Source: Solirubrobacteraceae bacterium (GTDB lineage Bacteria > Actinomycetota > Thermoleophilia > Solirubrobacterales > Solirubrobacteraceae). From it: a DNA stretch of 64,000 nucleotides. Position numbers and translations under genes: made by a program. Positions 32,738-42,045 of this stretch are shown here, one piece after another; the first letter of the stretch is position 1; each line of letters begins with the position of its first letter. The DNA lies in the NCBI GenBank assembly GCA_023230855.1, contig JALNWQ010000004.1:258031-322030 (forward strand). The letters are read 5' to 3'. The notes under the pieces were generated by a model, which was given only the letters and a program-made list of their open reading frames with translations, was not told where the DNA came from and searched no databases.

Positions 32738-34006
32738 GTGCGCGCGCTGCACCTCATCGCCCTCGGCCTGCTGGCCTGGACCCACGTCGGGTGGGGGCTG
32801 TTCCTCCGCATCGCCCGGCTCGCCGGGCTCGGACGCGTGACCGACGGTGGCGCGGTGGGCGACGCGGGCCCCCGTGACGGTGGCCCGGCCGACGCGGAGG
32901 GGACGACCGACCCGGGGGTCACGCCGCCCTTCGGCCTGCGGGTGCCGCCCCGCGTCGCCGTCGTCGTCGCGGCCTACGCCGAGGAGGCCGCGATCGCGGC
33001 GACCGTCGCCGGCCTGCGCGCCCAGGACTGGCCCGGCGAGCGTCCGCGGATCGTCGTCGCCTGCGACGGGTCCCCCGACGCGACCGCGGTCCGCGCCCGC
33101 GACGCCGGTGCCGACGTCGTCCTCGAGCTCCCGCGCGGCGGCAAGCACCGGGCGCAGGACACCGCGGTGGCCCGCCTGCTGCTCGGCGACGCACCGCCGG
33201 ACGTCCTGGTCTTCAGCGACGCGAACACCGCGTGGGAGCCGGACGCGTTGGCGCGGCTCGTCGCGGCGTTCGACGACCCCGCGGTCGGCTACGCCTGTGG
33301 TCGGGTGACGTTCGTCCGCGACGACGGGGCGACGAACCAGGAGGGCGCGTACTGGCGGGCCGAGATGGCGCTCCGGGCGCGCGAGAGCGACTGGTGGTCG
33401 GTGTCGGCGGGCAACGGGGCGATCTACGCGGTCCGGGCGGCGCTGTGGCCGCGGCTGCGGACCGACGTCGGCCACGACCTGTCGCTGCCGCACCAGGTGG
33501 TGCGCGCCGGGTACGTCGCGGTGGACGTGCCGACCGCCCGGGCGGCGGAGCCGATGGTGCCGTCGCTGGAGGGCGAGTGGCGTCGCAAGCGGCGGATGAT
33601 GAACCAGGTCTGGAACATCGTCCTGGCGGGTGGCCCGGAAGGCGGCGTGGCCGGGGGCGTCCTCGACCCGCGCGGCCTGCCGCCCGCGTACGTCGCGACG
33701 CTCGTGAGCCACCGCTGGTTGCGCTACGCCAGCCCGTTCCTGCACGTCGGCGCACTGCTCGCCGGCGGCGCTGCGGCGCGGGGCGGTCGTGGCGCCGCGC
33801 CGCACCGCGTGCTGCTGGCCGGGCACCTGGCGGTCGCGGTCGGCGCCGCCGCCGCGTCGGTGCGCCCGTCGCGTCCGCTGTTGCTCTGCCGGTACTACGT
33901 GCTCATGACCGCGTCGATCGCCGCGGGACTGCTCGACCGGATCCGCCACGGCACGCCCCGGGGCTGGGACGCCGCCGAGGGCACCCGGGGCGGCGACGGG
34001 GACTGA
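32738..34006 (+). CDS. Membrane family 2 glycosyltransferase
   Basis: A 422-residue GT2 enzyme with an N-terminal transmembrane helix (about 4-24) and two or three C-terminal ones (about 325-400). The catalytic domain shows RVAVVVAAYAEEAAIAATVAGL, VVACDGSPDATAVRARDAGADVVLELPRGGKHRAQDTAV, the DxD-like FSDANTAWEPDALARLV (about 165-181), and EWRRKRRMMNQVWNI corresponding to the QxxRW product-site motif. This arrangement resembles processive or polyprenyl-linked transferases. GTG at 32738. It follows the DUF4442 gene by 32 nt but is functionally unrelated. Upstream of the sugar-phosphate transferase at 34207. Confidence 0.87.
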   Translation: MRALHLIALGLLAWTHVGWGLFLRIARLAGLGRVTDGGAVGDAGPRDGGPADAEGTTDPGVTPPFGLRVPPRVAVVVAAYAEEAAIAATVAGLRAQDWPGERPRIVVACDGSPDATAVRARDAGADVVLELPRGGKHRAQDTAVARLLLGDAPPDVLVFSDANTAWEPDALARLVAAFDDPAVGYACGRVTFVRDDGATNQEGAYWRAEMALRARESDWWSVSAGNGAIYAVRAALWPRLRTDVGHDLSLPHQVVRAGYVAVDVPTARAAEPMVPSLEGEWRRKRRMMNQVWNIVLAGGPEGGVAGGVLDPRGLPPAYVATLVSHRWLRYASPFLHVGALLAGGAAARGGRGAAPHRVLLAGHLAVAVGAAAASVRPSRPLLLCRYYVLMTASIAAGLLDRIRHGTPRGWDAAEGTRGGDGD

Positions 34007-34102
34007 CGGACCGCCGCGCGCGACGGCGCGACCACCGGGTCCATGCGGCGTCGACGGCCTCGGCCGACCGCGCGCCCGCGACGGAGGAACCCTGCGCGCG
34101 GC

Positions 34103-34147
34103 GCGTATGACCTGCAGGTCATATCTCATGACCTCGAGGGCATATCG
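34103..34147. promoter_or_regulatory. 45-bp tandem-dyad motif, copy 1
   Basis: Two operator-like units whose centres are 21 bp apart (two helical turns). Unit one is the perfect 18-bp palindrome TATGACCTGCAGGTCATA (34106-34123). Unit two is ATGACCTCGAGGGCAT (34128-34143, one mismatched pair). It lies 60 nt before the start at 34207. Copy 2 is at 47328. Confidence 0.65.
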
Positions 34148-34206
34148 CCGGAAGGACGCATCGCACCGCCGCCGTCACCGCTGCCGGTGCCACGCCACCG
34201 CCGCCG

Positions 34207-34986
34207 GTGTCCGCGTCGGCAGCGGCGTCGGATGTTCGGTTGCGGTTGACTGACGGCGTGCCCGCCGCCGACGTGGATCCCCCGACCGACGCCACCGATC
34301 GCCACGCCGACCTGCGGGACCGGATGCGGGCGGCCGGGATGGACGTCGGACCGGACGGTCCGATCGACCGCCCCGCCGGCACGGCGATCGCCGACGCGTG
34401 GCGGCGCGCGTGCGACGTGGCGATCGCCGCCGTCGCGCTCGTCGTCGCCGCGGCGCCGCTCGCGGTCGCGATGCTCGCCATCCGCCTGGAGTCGCCGGGC
34501 AGCCCGATCTTCCGTCAACGACGCGTCGGACGCGACGGCCGGGAGTTCGAGGTCCTCAAGCTCCGGACGATGGTGCAGGGCGCCCAGCAGATGGGGGCGG
34601 GGCTGGCGATCGAGGCGGGGGACACGCGCATCACCCGGTTGGGTCGGCTGCTGCGGCGGACGTCGGTCGACGAGCTGCCGCAGCTGCTCAACGTCCTGCG
34701 CGGCGACATGGGGATCGTCGGGCCCCGTCCTACCGTGATGTCGCAGGTGCGGGAGTACGACGACCGACAGCGCGAGCGGCTGCTCGTCCGGCCCGGCCTC
34801 ACCGGCTGGGCGCAGGTCAACGGCCGGACGACGCTCACGTGGCCGGAGCGGATCGAGCTCGATCGTTGGTACGTCGCGCACCGCTCGCCGCTCGTCGACG
34901 CGCGGATCCTGCTCCGTACGGTGGCCGTGGTCGTCGGCGGGGCGGGCGTCGAGCGCGACGGCTCGGCGTGGCGTGGAGAGCGGTGA
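34207..34986 (+). CDS. Initiating sugar-phosphate transferase (monotopic PGT, WcaJ/ExoY type)
   Basis: A 259-residue enzyme that moves a sugar-1-phosphate onto undecaprenyl phosphate, the first committed step of a lipid-linked glycan. One re-entrant hydrophobic helix (about 64-86) precedes the catalytic domain. The domain has SPIFRQRRVGRDGREFEVLKLRTM, RRTSVDELPQLLNVLRGDMGIVGPRPT with the catalytic Asp-Glu pair, and RPGLTGWAQVNGR. The N-terminal 60 residues are low-complexity, so a later GTG at 34258 is an alternative start. The 45-bp tandem-dyad motif just upstream suggests specific regulation. The enzyme would start the glycan later processed by the transferases, flippase and ligase elsewhere in the window. 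Confidence 0.9.
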   Translation: MSASAAASDVRLRLTDGVPAADVDPPTDATDRHADLRDRMRAAGMDVGPDGPIDRPAGTAIADAWRRACDVAIAAVALVVAAAPLAVAMLAIRLESPGSPIFRQRRVGRDGREFEVLKLRTMVQGAQQMGAGLAIEAGDTRITRLGRLLRRTSVDELPQLLNVLRGDMGIVGPRPTVMSQVREYDDRQRERLLVRPGLTGWAQVNGRTTLTWPERIELDRWYVAHRSPLVDARILLRTVAVVVGGAGVERDGSAWRGER

Positions 34987-35099
34987 CGTCGATCAGGCCG
35001 CGTCCGCGTCCTCGTCCGAGTCGCCTCCGGGGAACCGCTGCAGGTGATTCCTGAGCGCTCCGGTCCTCACGGCGTCGGCGTCGCCCGACCGGCGCACCG

Positions 35100-36635
35100 T
35101 CACCGCCGCAGGCGCACGACCGCGGTCCGCCGCACGCCGTCGACGACGAACCGCACCCGCAGGCGCCGCGTCCGCGGGCCGACCCGCACCGTCGTCACCC
35201 GGGACCGGGCCGTCCCCGAGCGGACCGTCCGCCGGCCCCCGGTCACCGTCACCCGTCGCCGCAGGCTCTCGCCGGTGCACGGGTAGCCGACCATCGGCCG
35301 CAGCCGCACCCGGCCGTCACGCACGCGGACCGGGCCGGTGGGCCGCAGCAACCCGGCCGTGCACCCGGCGCGCTCGTCCCGGGCCCAGCGGGCGCCGCGC
35401 CGCTCGTGCGCCAGCCACACCTCGTCGGCGCCCGCCGTCGCCTGCGCGTCCTGCAACAACCCGCCCTCGCGCGCGGTCCGCGGGACGGCGTGGATCGCTC
35501 CGGGCGGGCACGCCCGCTGCGCCACCCCGCGCGGCAATCGGCCGGCAGGCACCGTCCAGTCGCCATCGGCCGTTCGGCAGGCCACGCGTCGGCGGATCCC
35601 GCAGTCCCGCACCGCCCAGCGCCCGTCGGCGCGCTGCACCGCGCACGACCCGCCGTCGGTCCGGGGCTCGCCCGGCGCCCAGCTCCACACCAGCGCGTCG
35701 CGTCGCGGATCGTCGCGGAGGAGATGGTCGAACCCGATGATGTCCACCCCGCAGCGCTGCATCGCCCGCACCAGCTCGGGCCCGATCGGCGTGTGACCGG
35801 TCCCCGTCAGCGCGCCGATCGCGGTGCGGTCCTCGTAGTAGCGCACCGGGAACGCGTCGTACTGCGCCCGCGTGAAGTCCGGTCCGCAGTCGGGCGCGGG
35901 ACGGAACGCGGCGTTGTCGGGGGCGGTCGTCCGGTCGGCCTCGTCGAAGCTCCACGACGGCCACGCGGCGCCCTGCCCGCACGGGCCGAAGAGCACCACC
36001 CGCCGGCCCGCCGCCAGGACCTGCTCGCGGGTGAGCTCGCGCGGCAGCGGATCGCAACGCGCGCCCGCCGACGGCGGCCGGTAGACCAGGTCGCCGAGCG
36101 TCGCGGCGACGACCCCCGCCGCGGCGTCGTACCCGCGCGGGCCGGCCGCGCCGTCCAGGTGCGTCTCGAGGTAGAGCAGCAGCACGCTGTCGGGCCGCGA
36201 CCGCGACCACGCCGCCACGCGCGACAGCACGTCGGAGAGCGGCCGCTCGAGCGTGCAGATCGTGTGGCAGCTCTGGGGCGCGGCCAGTCCGAGCTCCGGC
36301 AGCGGCGCGAGCGCCGGGTGGGCGTCGATCTCCAGGTGCCGCACCCCGGCGTCGAGCTGCTCGACGAGCGTCAGCCGCTGGTTGGGGTCCAGGGCCGACA
36401 GGGTCGTGCCCATCTCGGCGGTGCTGTTGTAGGAGTTGTGCGTCGACACCCACGGGACGTCGCGCAGCGGAACGTCGCCGGCGAGTCGCTCCTGCAGCGC
36501 CAGGGCCCGGTCGGTCCACCCCGGATCCGACGCCGCGGCCGGCGCGGCCGCCACGCACAGCGCCGCCACGACCGCCACGAGGGTCGCCACGGCCGCCGCA
36601 GGCCGTCTCGGGCACCCGGCCGCTCCACGCTCCAT
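35100..36635 (-). CDS. Secreted PI-PLC-like protein with C-type-lectin-like segment
   Basis: A 511-residue secreted protein: signal peptide to about residue 36 (AAVATLVAVVAALCVAAAPAAAS), then a PI-PLC X-type TIM barrel. VSTHNSYN holds the first catalytic His (66), HLEIDAHPALAP the metal/inositol acidic residues, and APQSCHTICTLERPLSDVL the second His (124). Around 370-400, SWAPGEPRTDGGSCAV followed by GRWAVRDCGIRRRVACR copies the WxxGEPN...C...W...C...C pattern of C-type lectin domains, suggesting carbohydrate or surface binding. A beta-rich Arg tail (about 430-511) follows. The ATG at 36635 has a TANNNT box at 6 nt. Convergent with the PGT gene. Confidence 0.82.
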   Translation of the reverse strand: MERGAAGCPRRPAAAVATLVAVVAALCVAAAPAAASDPGWTDRALALQERLAGDVPLRDVPWVSTHNSYNSTAEMGTTLSALDPNQRLTLVEQLDAGVRHLEIDAHPALAPLPELGLAAPQSCHTICTLERPLSDVLSRVAAWSRSRPDSVLLLYLETHLDGAAGPRGYDAAAGVVAATLGDLVYRPPSAGARCDPLPRELTREQVLAAGRRVVLFGPCGQGAAWPSWSFDEADRTTAPDNAAFRPAPDCGPDFTRAQYDAFPVRYYEDRTAIGALTGTGHTPIGPELVRAMQRCGVDIIGFDHLLRDDPRRDALVWSWAPGEPRTDGGSCAVQRADGRWAVRDCGIRRRVACRTADGDWTVPAGRLPRGVAQRACPPGAIHAVPRTAREGGLLQDAQATAGADEVWLAHERRGARWARDERAGCTAGLLRPTGPVRVRDGRVRLRPMVGYPCTGESLRRRVTVTGGRRTVRSGTARSRVTTVRVGPRTRRLRVRFVVDGVRRTAVVRLRR

Positions 36636-36641
36636 CCGCCG

Positions 36642-36647
36642 ACGATA
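36642..36647 (-). promoter_or_regulatory. -10 box, possible leaderless promoter of the PI-PLC-like gene
   Basis: Minus-strand TATCGT, 6 nt before the ATG at 36635. Confidence 0.38.
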
Positions 36648-36779
36648 GTGCCCGCGCCGACACGGCCATGCGCTACTCTCGAAAATCCGTGACGCCTGCG
36701 TCAACTTCGTGGTGGCGTGCGTCGCGGATCGCCCGTACGTCACCGGCCGCACGATCGGCCCGAAGAGGAGCATCTCCCC

Positions 36780-37688
36780 ATGGCCCAGCAGCCCCGAATC
36801 CTGGTTGGCAAGGTCGCCGCGATCACCGGCGGAGCCCGCGGCATCGGCAAGGAGACCGCCCGCGCGATGGTCGCCGAGGGGATGAAGGTCGCGATCGGCG
36901 ACCTCGATCTGGAGCTCGCCGAGCGGACCGCGGCCGAGCTCGCCGCCGGCGGCACGACGGTGCGCGCCTACCCGCTCGACGTCACCGACCGGGCGTCGGT
37001 CGACGCGTTCGTCGACGCCGTCGAGCGCGACCTGGGCCCGATCGACGTCTTCGACAACAACGCCGGGATCATGCCGATCGGCACGTTCCTCGAGGAGACC
37101 GACGAGAGCACCCGGCGCCAGATCGACATCAACGTCCACGGGGTCGTCAACGGGGCCAAGGCGATCCTGCCGCGGTTCGTCGAGCGCGGCCGCGGCCACC
37201 TCGTGAACGTCGCGTCGATGGCCGGCAAGGCGGGCTTCCCCGGCGTCGCGACGTACTGCGGGACGAAGCACTTCGTCGTCGGCCTGTCGGAGTCGATCCG
37301 CGGCGAGCTGCGCTACGCCGACGTGCCGGTCGACGTGACCTGCGTCATGCCCGCGATCGTCCAGACCGAGCTCGCCGCCGGCGTCAAGGCGACCCGCGGC
37401 GTCAAGCCGGCGACCGCGGTCGACGTCGCCGACGCGATCGTCGAGGCGCTGCGTCGTCCGCGGTTCGACGTGTTCGTGCCGAAGTCGGCCGGGGTCGCCG
37501 GACAGGTCATCGGCGTGCTGCCCCGCCGCGGTCGCGAGGGCTTCTCGCGCCTGCTCAAGGCGGACACCGCGCTCATCGAGGCCGACACGAGCGCCCGGTC
37601 GGGCTACGAGCTGCGGGCCGCCGAGAGCGACCCGGCGCTCACCGCGGCCGGTGGGCCCGCCGCGCTCGGGCGCGGCGAGCGGGCCTGA
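36780..37688 (+). CDS. Short-chain dehydrogenase/reductase (classical SDR)
   Basis: A 302-residue NAD(P)-dependent oxidoreductase. The cofactor loop is ITGGARGIGK (about 16-25), with an acidic residue after strand two (GDLDLE), which favours NAD. NNAG follows (about 96) and the active site is NVASMAGKAGFPGVATYCGTKHF, with Ser, Tyr and Lys in place. The 50-residue C-terminal extension (from PRFDVFVPKSAGV) is typical of the longer SDRs seen in actinobacterial lipid metabolism. ATG at 36780 is 9 nt after GAAGAGGAG. Stands alone; no substrate inferred. Confidence 0.9.
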   Translation: MAQQPRILVGKVAAITGGARGIGKETARAMVAEGMKVAIGDLDLELAERTAAELAAGGTTVRAYPLDVTDRASVDAFVDAVERDLGPIDVFDNNAGIMPIGTFLEETDESTRRQIDINVHGVVNGAKAILPRFVERGRGHLVNVASMAGKAGFPGVATYCGTKHFVVGLSESIRGELRYADVPVDVTCVMPAIVQTELAAGVKATRGVKPATAVDVADAIVEALRRPRFDVFVPKSAGVAGQVIGVLPRRGREGFSRLLKADTALIEADTSARSGYELRAAESDPALTAAGGPAALGRGERA

Positions 37689-37701
37689 CCCGCGGTGACG
37701 C

Positions 37702-38199
37702 TCAGGCGGTGGCGGCGCGGTGGTCGATGAGGCGCTGCTTCGCCGCCGCGACCGTCTCGAGCGCGTCCTCGCGCGAGTGGAACCCCTGCACCTCGACGAC
37801 CTTGCCCTCCGGCTGCTTGTAGATCTCGAAGAAGTGCGAGATCTCGGTCTTCAGCTGGTCGGAGATGTCGTCGAGGGTCTCGACGCCCTTCCAGTTGGGG
37901 TCGGCGACCGGGACGCAGATGACCTTGTCGTCGACCTCGCCCTGGTCGATCATCTTGAACAGGCCGATGACGCGGACCGGGATCCGGCAGCCGGGGAAGG
38001 TCGGGTCCGACACGAGCGTCAGCGCGTCGAGCGGGTCGTTGTCCTCGCCGAGCGTGTCGGTGATGAACCCGTAGTCCGCCGGGTACACGACCGACGAGTA
38101 CAGGTACCGGTCGAAGAGGATCGCCTGCGCCTCCTCGTCCCACTCGTACTTGTTGCGCGACCCCTTCGGGATCTCTACGAACATCAGCAGATCGCTCAC
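37702..38199 (-). CDS. ppa: Inorganic pyrophosphatase, family I
   Basis: A 165-residue soluble enzyme hydrolysing PPi to phosphate, driving biosynthetic reactions to completion. The family signature EDNDPLDALTLV (about 52-63) supplies the metal-binding Asp residues. MFVEIPKGSRNKYEWDEE and SSVVYPADYGFITDTLG are the conserved N-terminal active-site segments, and KGVETLDDIS the later one. Length is normal for bacterial class I enzymes. The GTG at 38199 is preceded by a strong TAGGAT box at 8 nt, so the message is probably leaderless. Convergent with the SDR, 13 nt between stops. Confidence 0.95.
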   Translation of the reverse strand: MSDLLMFVEIPKGSRNKYEWDEEAQAILFDRYLYSSVVYPADYGFITDTLGEDNDPLDALTLVSDPTFPGCRIPVRVIGLFKMIDQGEVDDKVICVPVADPNWKGVETLDDISDQLKTEISHFFEIYKQPEGKVVEVQGFHSREDALETVAAAKQRLIDHRAATA

Positions 38200-38207
38200 A
38201 GTGCGGG

Positions 38208-38213
38208 ATCCTA
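38208..38213 (-). promoter_or_regulatory. -10 box, probable leaderless promoter of ppa
   Basis: Minus-strand TAGGAT, 8 nt before the GTG at 38199; the best consensus match of the set. Confidence 0.55.
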
Positions 38214-38266
38214 CGCCGGAGGAACGGGTGGTGCTCGGGCGACGCGTACGACATGATGCGGACGCG

Positions 38267-39826
38267 ATGCGGACGAGCACGTCATCGAGGCCCGTCCGGC
38301 GCCTGGCGCTGGCGGCGCTCGCCGCCGTCGTCGCGACCGTCCCGGCGGGGACGGGCACCGCGATCGCCGCGCCCGAGCGGGCCCACCCCGCCGACGCGAT
38401 CGTCGACTCGATCGGGGTCACGATCCACCTGCGGTTCGAGGGCACCGAGTACGACCACCGCTTCGACCGGCGGTTCGCCGACGGGGCCCCGAGCCTGCGG
38501 TCGCGCCTACGCCGGGCGGGCATCCGTCACGTGCGCGACGAGATGCCGGGCCAGACGTCGTCGTTCCACGACACCGTGCTCCGTCGGCACGCGCAGCTCG
38601 GCAACGACGGCATCCGCACCACGATGATCTGGGACCCGGCCCTCGGCGTCGGCTCGTTCCCCACCGCGGCCGACTGCCCGGCCGGCCGGCCCTGCCACAC
38701 CGTCGACGGCGCGCTGCGACGGATCCGTCGCCTGCAGGCCGCCGACGCCGAGGAGCGCGGCATCCCGAAGCGCCCGCTGGCGGTCGAGGCGATCGAGGGA
38801 CCGAACGAGACCGACGGGCGGGCGTGGAGCTTCGCGGGGCGGCCGTTCCCGGCGGGCACGGCGAGCTTCCAGGCCGCCCTGCACCGTGCGGTCAAGGGCA
38901 ACGCCGACCCCGAGATCGCGGCGCTGCCGGTGATCGCGCCGTCGGTCGCCGTCCCCGAGCGGGTCGACGCGCTCGGCGACCTGTCGCCGTCGTGCGACCT
39001 GGGCAACATGCACTCCTACCCGGGCGGTGGCACGCCGACCCACCGCCTCGACGCCGGCCTGCGCGGCCGCGCCGACGGCGAGGGCCACATCGCCCTGGCG
39101 CGCAGCGGCTGCCCGGGCCGTCCCGTCGCCGCCACCGAGACCGGCTACCTGTACGGCGTCAACGACCCGGCGACCGGCCACCCGCACGTCCCGGAGCGCG
39201 CGGGAGCGAAGTACATCCTGCGGATGATCTTCGAGTACGCCCGGCGCGGGGTCGCCCGGACGATGCTCTACGAGCTGCTCGACAGCTCGCCGCAGCGGTT
39301 CGGCCTCATCGCCGAGGGTGGTCGCGCGCGACCGGCGTACGCGGCGGTACGCAACCTCATCGACCTGCTCGACGACCCCGGGCGATCGTTCGCCCCCGAG
39401 TCGCTCGACCTCGCCGTCGACGCCGACCGGCCGACGGTCCACCACCTGCTCCTGCAGCGACGGGACGGGACGTTCTGGCTCGCCCTGTGGAACGACGTCC
39501 CGAGCACGCAGTCCGGGGCGTGGGGGGCGATCCTCGACCGGGACTCGTCGGCGGGCGTGAGGGTCGCGCTGCCGACGGGCGTGCGAGAGGCCCGCGTGTA
39601 CCGACCGTCCCAGGGGGTCGATCCGATCCGGACGGTCCGATCGCCGACGTCGCTGGCGCTGCAGGCGCCCGACGACGTGCTCCTCGTGCGGATCGACAAC
39701 GGACGGCGCGCCGTCCCGGCCCGGCCGTCGGCTCGGACGTGCCCGCGGCCCTCGAGACGGGCGAAGGCGGAGCGCCGACGGGACCGCTCCGCGGCCCGGG
39801 CGCTCGCCTGCCGTCGCGGCGCCTGA
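38267..39826 (+). CDS. Secreted clan GH-A-like glycoside hydrolase
   Basis: A 519-residue secreted protein with a signal peptide to about residue 35 (RRLALAALAAVVATVPAGTGTAIA). The rest reads as a TIM-barrel hydrolase. AIEGPNETDG has the Asn-Glu acid/base pair expected at the end of strand four (Glu181). GNMHSYPGG holds the conserved His (249). VAATETGYLYG carries the strand-seven nucleophile Glu (291). A C-terminal beta domain (about 375-490) follows, then an Arg/Cys-rich tail. The family within clan GH-A is not certain; GH39 or GH5-like are candidates. It could trim the host's own exopolysaccharide. ATG at 38267. Confidence 0.72.
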   Translation: MRTSTSSRPVRRLALAALAAVVATVPAGTGTAIAAPERAHPADAIVDSIGVTIHLRFEGTEYDHRFDRRFADGAPSLRSRLRRAGIRHVRDEMPGQTSSFHDTVLRRHAQLGNDGIRTTMIWDPALGVGSFPTAADCPAGRPCHTVDGALRRIRRLQAADAEERGIPKRPLAVEAIEGPNETDGRAWSFAGRPFPAGTASFQAALHRAVKGNADPEIAALPVIAPSVAVPERVDALGDLSPSCDLGNMHSYPGGGTPTHRLDAGLRGRADGEGHIALARSGCPGRPVAATETGYLYGVNDPATGHPHVPERAGAKYILRMIFEYARRGVARTMLYELLDSSPQRFGLIAEGGRARPAYAAVRNLIDLLDDPGRSFAPESLDLAVDADRPTVHHLLLQRRDGTFWLALWNDVPSTQSGAWGAILDRDSSAGVRVALPTGVREARVYRPSQGVDPIRTVRSPTSLALQAPDDVLLVRIDNGRRAVPARPSARTCPRPSRRAKAERRRDRSAARALACRRGA

Positions 39827-39871
39827 CCGGCCGCCACCGCGATCGGCAGGCGGGATCGGGATACTGCGCCT

Positions 39872-41917
39872 GTGAGCCCCGCCGACGACTCCGCCACCCT
39901 CGCCGTCAACACCATCCGGACCCTCTCGATCGACGCGATCGAGCAGGCCAACTCCGGGCACCCCGGGCTGCCGCTGGCCTTCGCCCCGGTCGCCTACCTG
40001 CTGTACGCCGAGCGGATGAAGCACGACCCGGCCGACCCCGCGTGGCCGGACCGCGACCGGTTCGTGCTGTCGGCGGGGCACGGCTCGATGCTGCAGTACG
40101 CGGCGCTGCACCTGGCCGGGTACGACCTGTCGCTCGACGACCTCAAGGCGTTCCGTCAGTGGGGCTCCAAGACGCCCGGCCACCCGGAGCGCGAGTTCCA
40201 CGTCGAGGTCGGCGCCGACGGCGTCCCGCAGCCCGGGGCGACGCCGCTTCCGCTCACCCCCGGGGTCGAGGTCACCACCGGCCCGCTCGGGCAGGGCATC
40301 TCCAACGCCGTCGGCCTGGCGATGGCCGAGCGGTTCCTCCGCGAGAAGTTCGGCGCCGAGGTCCAGGACCACCGCACCTACGTCATCGCGTCCGACGGCG
40401 ACCTCATGGAGGGCGTCGCCGCCGAGGCCGCGTCGTTCGCCGGGCACGTCGGCCTGGGCCGGCTCGTCGTCCTGTACGACGACAACGACATCTCGCTCGA
40501 CGGCCCGACGTCGCTGTCGTTCAGCGAGGACGTCGAGGCCCGGTTCAAGGCCTACGGCTGGCAGACGCTGCGGGTCGACGACGCCAACGACCTGGACGCC
40601 CTGCGCGCCGCGCTCGACGAGGCCGAGGCCGACGAGTCCCGCCCGACCCTGATCCACGTCAAGTCGATCATCGGCTGGCCGTCGCCGAACAAGCAGGGCT
40701 CGCACAAGGCGCACGGCGCGCCGCTCGGCGAGGACGAGGCACGCCTGACGAAGGAGGCGCTGGGCTGGGATCCCGACGCCCGCTTCCTCGTGCCCGACGG
40801 CGTGCGCCAGCACATGCGCGACGGCAACCGCGGGCCGGCCGAGCGGGCGGCGTGGCAGGAGCGGTTCGACGCCTGGCGCGCCGACAACCCGCAGTGCGCC
40901 GCCGCGTGGGACGCCGCCTGGGCGGGCAAGCCGCTGCCGGGGCTCAAGGACGCGCTGCGCGCGGTGAGCGCCGAGAAGGAGGCCACCCGCGTCAGCGGCA
41001 AGCGGGCGATGGCGGCGTTCGCGCCGTTCGTGCCGACGCTCGTCGGCGGGGCCGCCGACCTGGCGTCGTCGACGAACACCTCGCTCCCCGACGGCGGGAC
41101 CTTCACCCGTGACGAGGTCGGCCAGAACGTGTACTTCGGCGTGCGCGAGCACGGCATGGGGTCGATCGTCAACGGCATGGCCGCGCACGGCGGCATCGTC
41201 CGCCCGTACGGCTCGACGTTCATGCAGTTCGTGGACTACATGCGCGGCGCGGTGCGGCTGTCGGCGCTGCAGAACCTGCCGGTCGCGTGGGTCTACACCC
41301 ACGACTCGGTCGCCGTCGGCGAGGACGGCCCGACCCACCAGCCGGTCGAGCACCTCGCGTCGCTGCGGGCGATCCCCGACCTCGTCGTGCTGCGCCCCGG
41401 CGACGGCGTCGAGACGCAGGTGGCGTGGGCGACGGTGCTCGAGGACGTCGACGGGCCGGCGGTCTTCGCCCTGAGCCGCCAGGGCATCGCGCCGCTGCCG
41501 CGCGACGGCGGGGACGACGCCGCGTGGGAGGGCGTGCCGCGCGGCGGCTACGTCGTGCGCGACCCCGCCGACGGCGAGCCGGCGGTCGTCCTCGTCGGCA
41601 CCGGCGCCGAGGTCGGCGTCGCCGTCGACGCGGCGGCGCTGCTGGGCGAGCAGGGCATCGCTGCGCGCGTCGTGTCGCTGCCGTCGTGGGAGCTCTTCGA
41701 CGCCCAGGACGCCGCGTACCGCGAGTCGGTCCTGCCGGTGAACGTCCCGTCGGTGTCGGTCGAGGCGGGCGTGACCTTCGGCTGGGAGCGCTACGTCGAC
41801 GCCGCGGTCGGCATCGACCGGTTCGGCGCGTCGGCGCCGGGCGGCACGGTGCTCGAGCGTCTGGGCATCACGCCGCAGGCGGTCGCGGACCGCGCACGGG
41901 AGCTGCTGGCGGTCTGA
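39872..41917 (+). CDS. tkt: Transketolase
   Basis: A 681-residue thiamine-diphosphate enzyme of the pentose phosphate pathway, exchanging two-carbon units between sugar phosphates. SIDAIEQANSGHPGLPLAFAPVAYLLY, FVLSAGHGSMLQYAALHLAGYDL and TGPLGQGISNAVGLAMAE (about 143-160) make the ThDP/substrate pocket. ASDGDLMEGVAAEAASFAGH with DDNDISLDG binds the metal-diphosphate. YFGVREHGMGSIVNGMA contains the catalytic Glu of the pyrimidine domain, and THDSVAVGEDGPTHQPVEHLASLR follows. GTG start, with GATACT 6 nt upstream as a weak -10 candidate. A single-gene unit after the hydrolase gene. Confidence 0.96.
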   Translation: MSPADDSATLAVNTIRTLSIDAIEQANSGHPGLPLAFAPVAYLLYAERMKHDPADPAWPDRDRFVLSAGHGSMLQYAALHLAGYDLSLDDLKAFRQWGSKTPGHPEREFHVEVGADGVPQPGATPLPLTPGVEVTTGPLGQGISNAVGLAMAERFLREKFGAEVQDHRTYVIASDGDLMEGVAAEAASFAGHVGLGRLVVLYDDNDISLDGPTSLSFSEDVEARFKAYGWQTLRVDDANDLDALRAALDEAEADESRPTLIHVKSIIGWPSPNKQGSHKAHGAPLGEDEARLTKEALGWDPDARFLVPDGVRQHMRDGNRGPAERAAWQERFDAWRADNPQCAAAWDAAWAGKPLPGLKDALRAVSAEKEATRVSGKRAMAAFAPFVPTLVGGAADLASSTNTSLPDGGTFTRDEVGQNVYFGVREHGMGSIVNGMAAHGGIVRPYGSTFMQFVDYMRGAVRLSALQNLPVAWVYTHDSVAVGEDGPTHQPVEHLASLRAIPDLVVLRPGDGVETQVAWATVLEDVDGPAVFALSRQGIAPLPRDGGDDAAWEGVPRGGYVVRDPADGEPAVVLVGTGAEVGVAVDAAALLGEQGIAARVVSLPSWELFDAQDAAYRESVLPVNVPSVSVEAGVTFGWERYVDAAVGIDRFGASAPGGTVLERLGITPQAVADRARELLAV

Positions 41918-42045
41918 CGCGGCGCGCGGGGCGGCCGTCCGCGGCGTCCGCGGCGCGGGAACCCGCGGCGCCGCCCGGCCCGCGGCGCCGCACCGGTCAC
42001 CGGGGGTGACCGCCCGGCGGGGCGATCCACGCCATCCTGGGACGG

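Noticed and set aside
34993..35280. A minus-strand frame ending in a plausible-looking acidic tail (RNHLQRFPGGDSDEDADAA)
   Set aside because: It overlaps the PI-PLC-like gene in another frame and the rest is Arg/Ala/Gly low complexity. Only about 20 codons look protein-like, too few to call a remnant.
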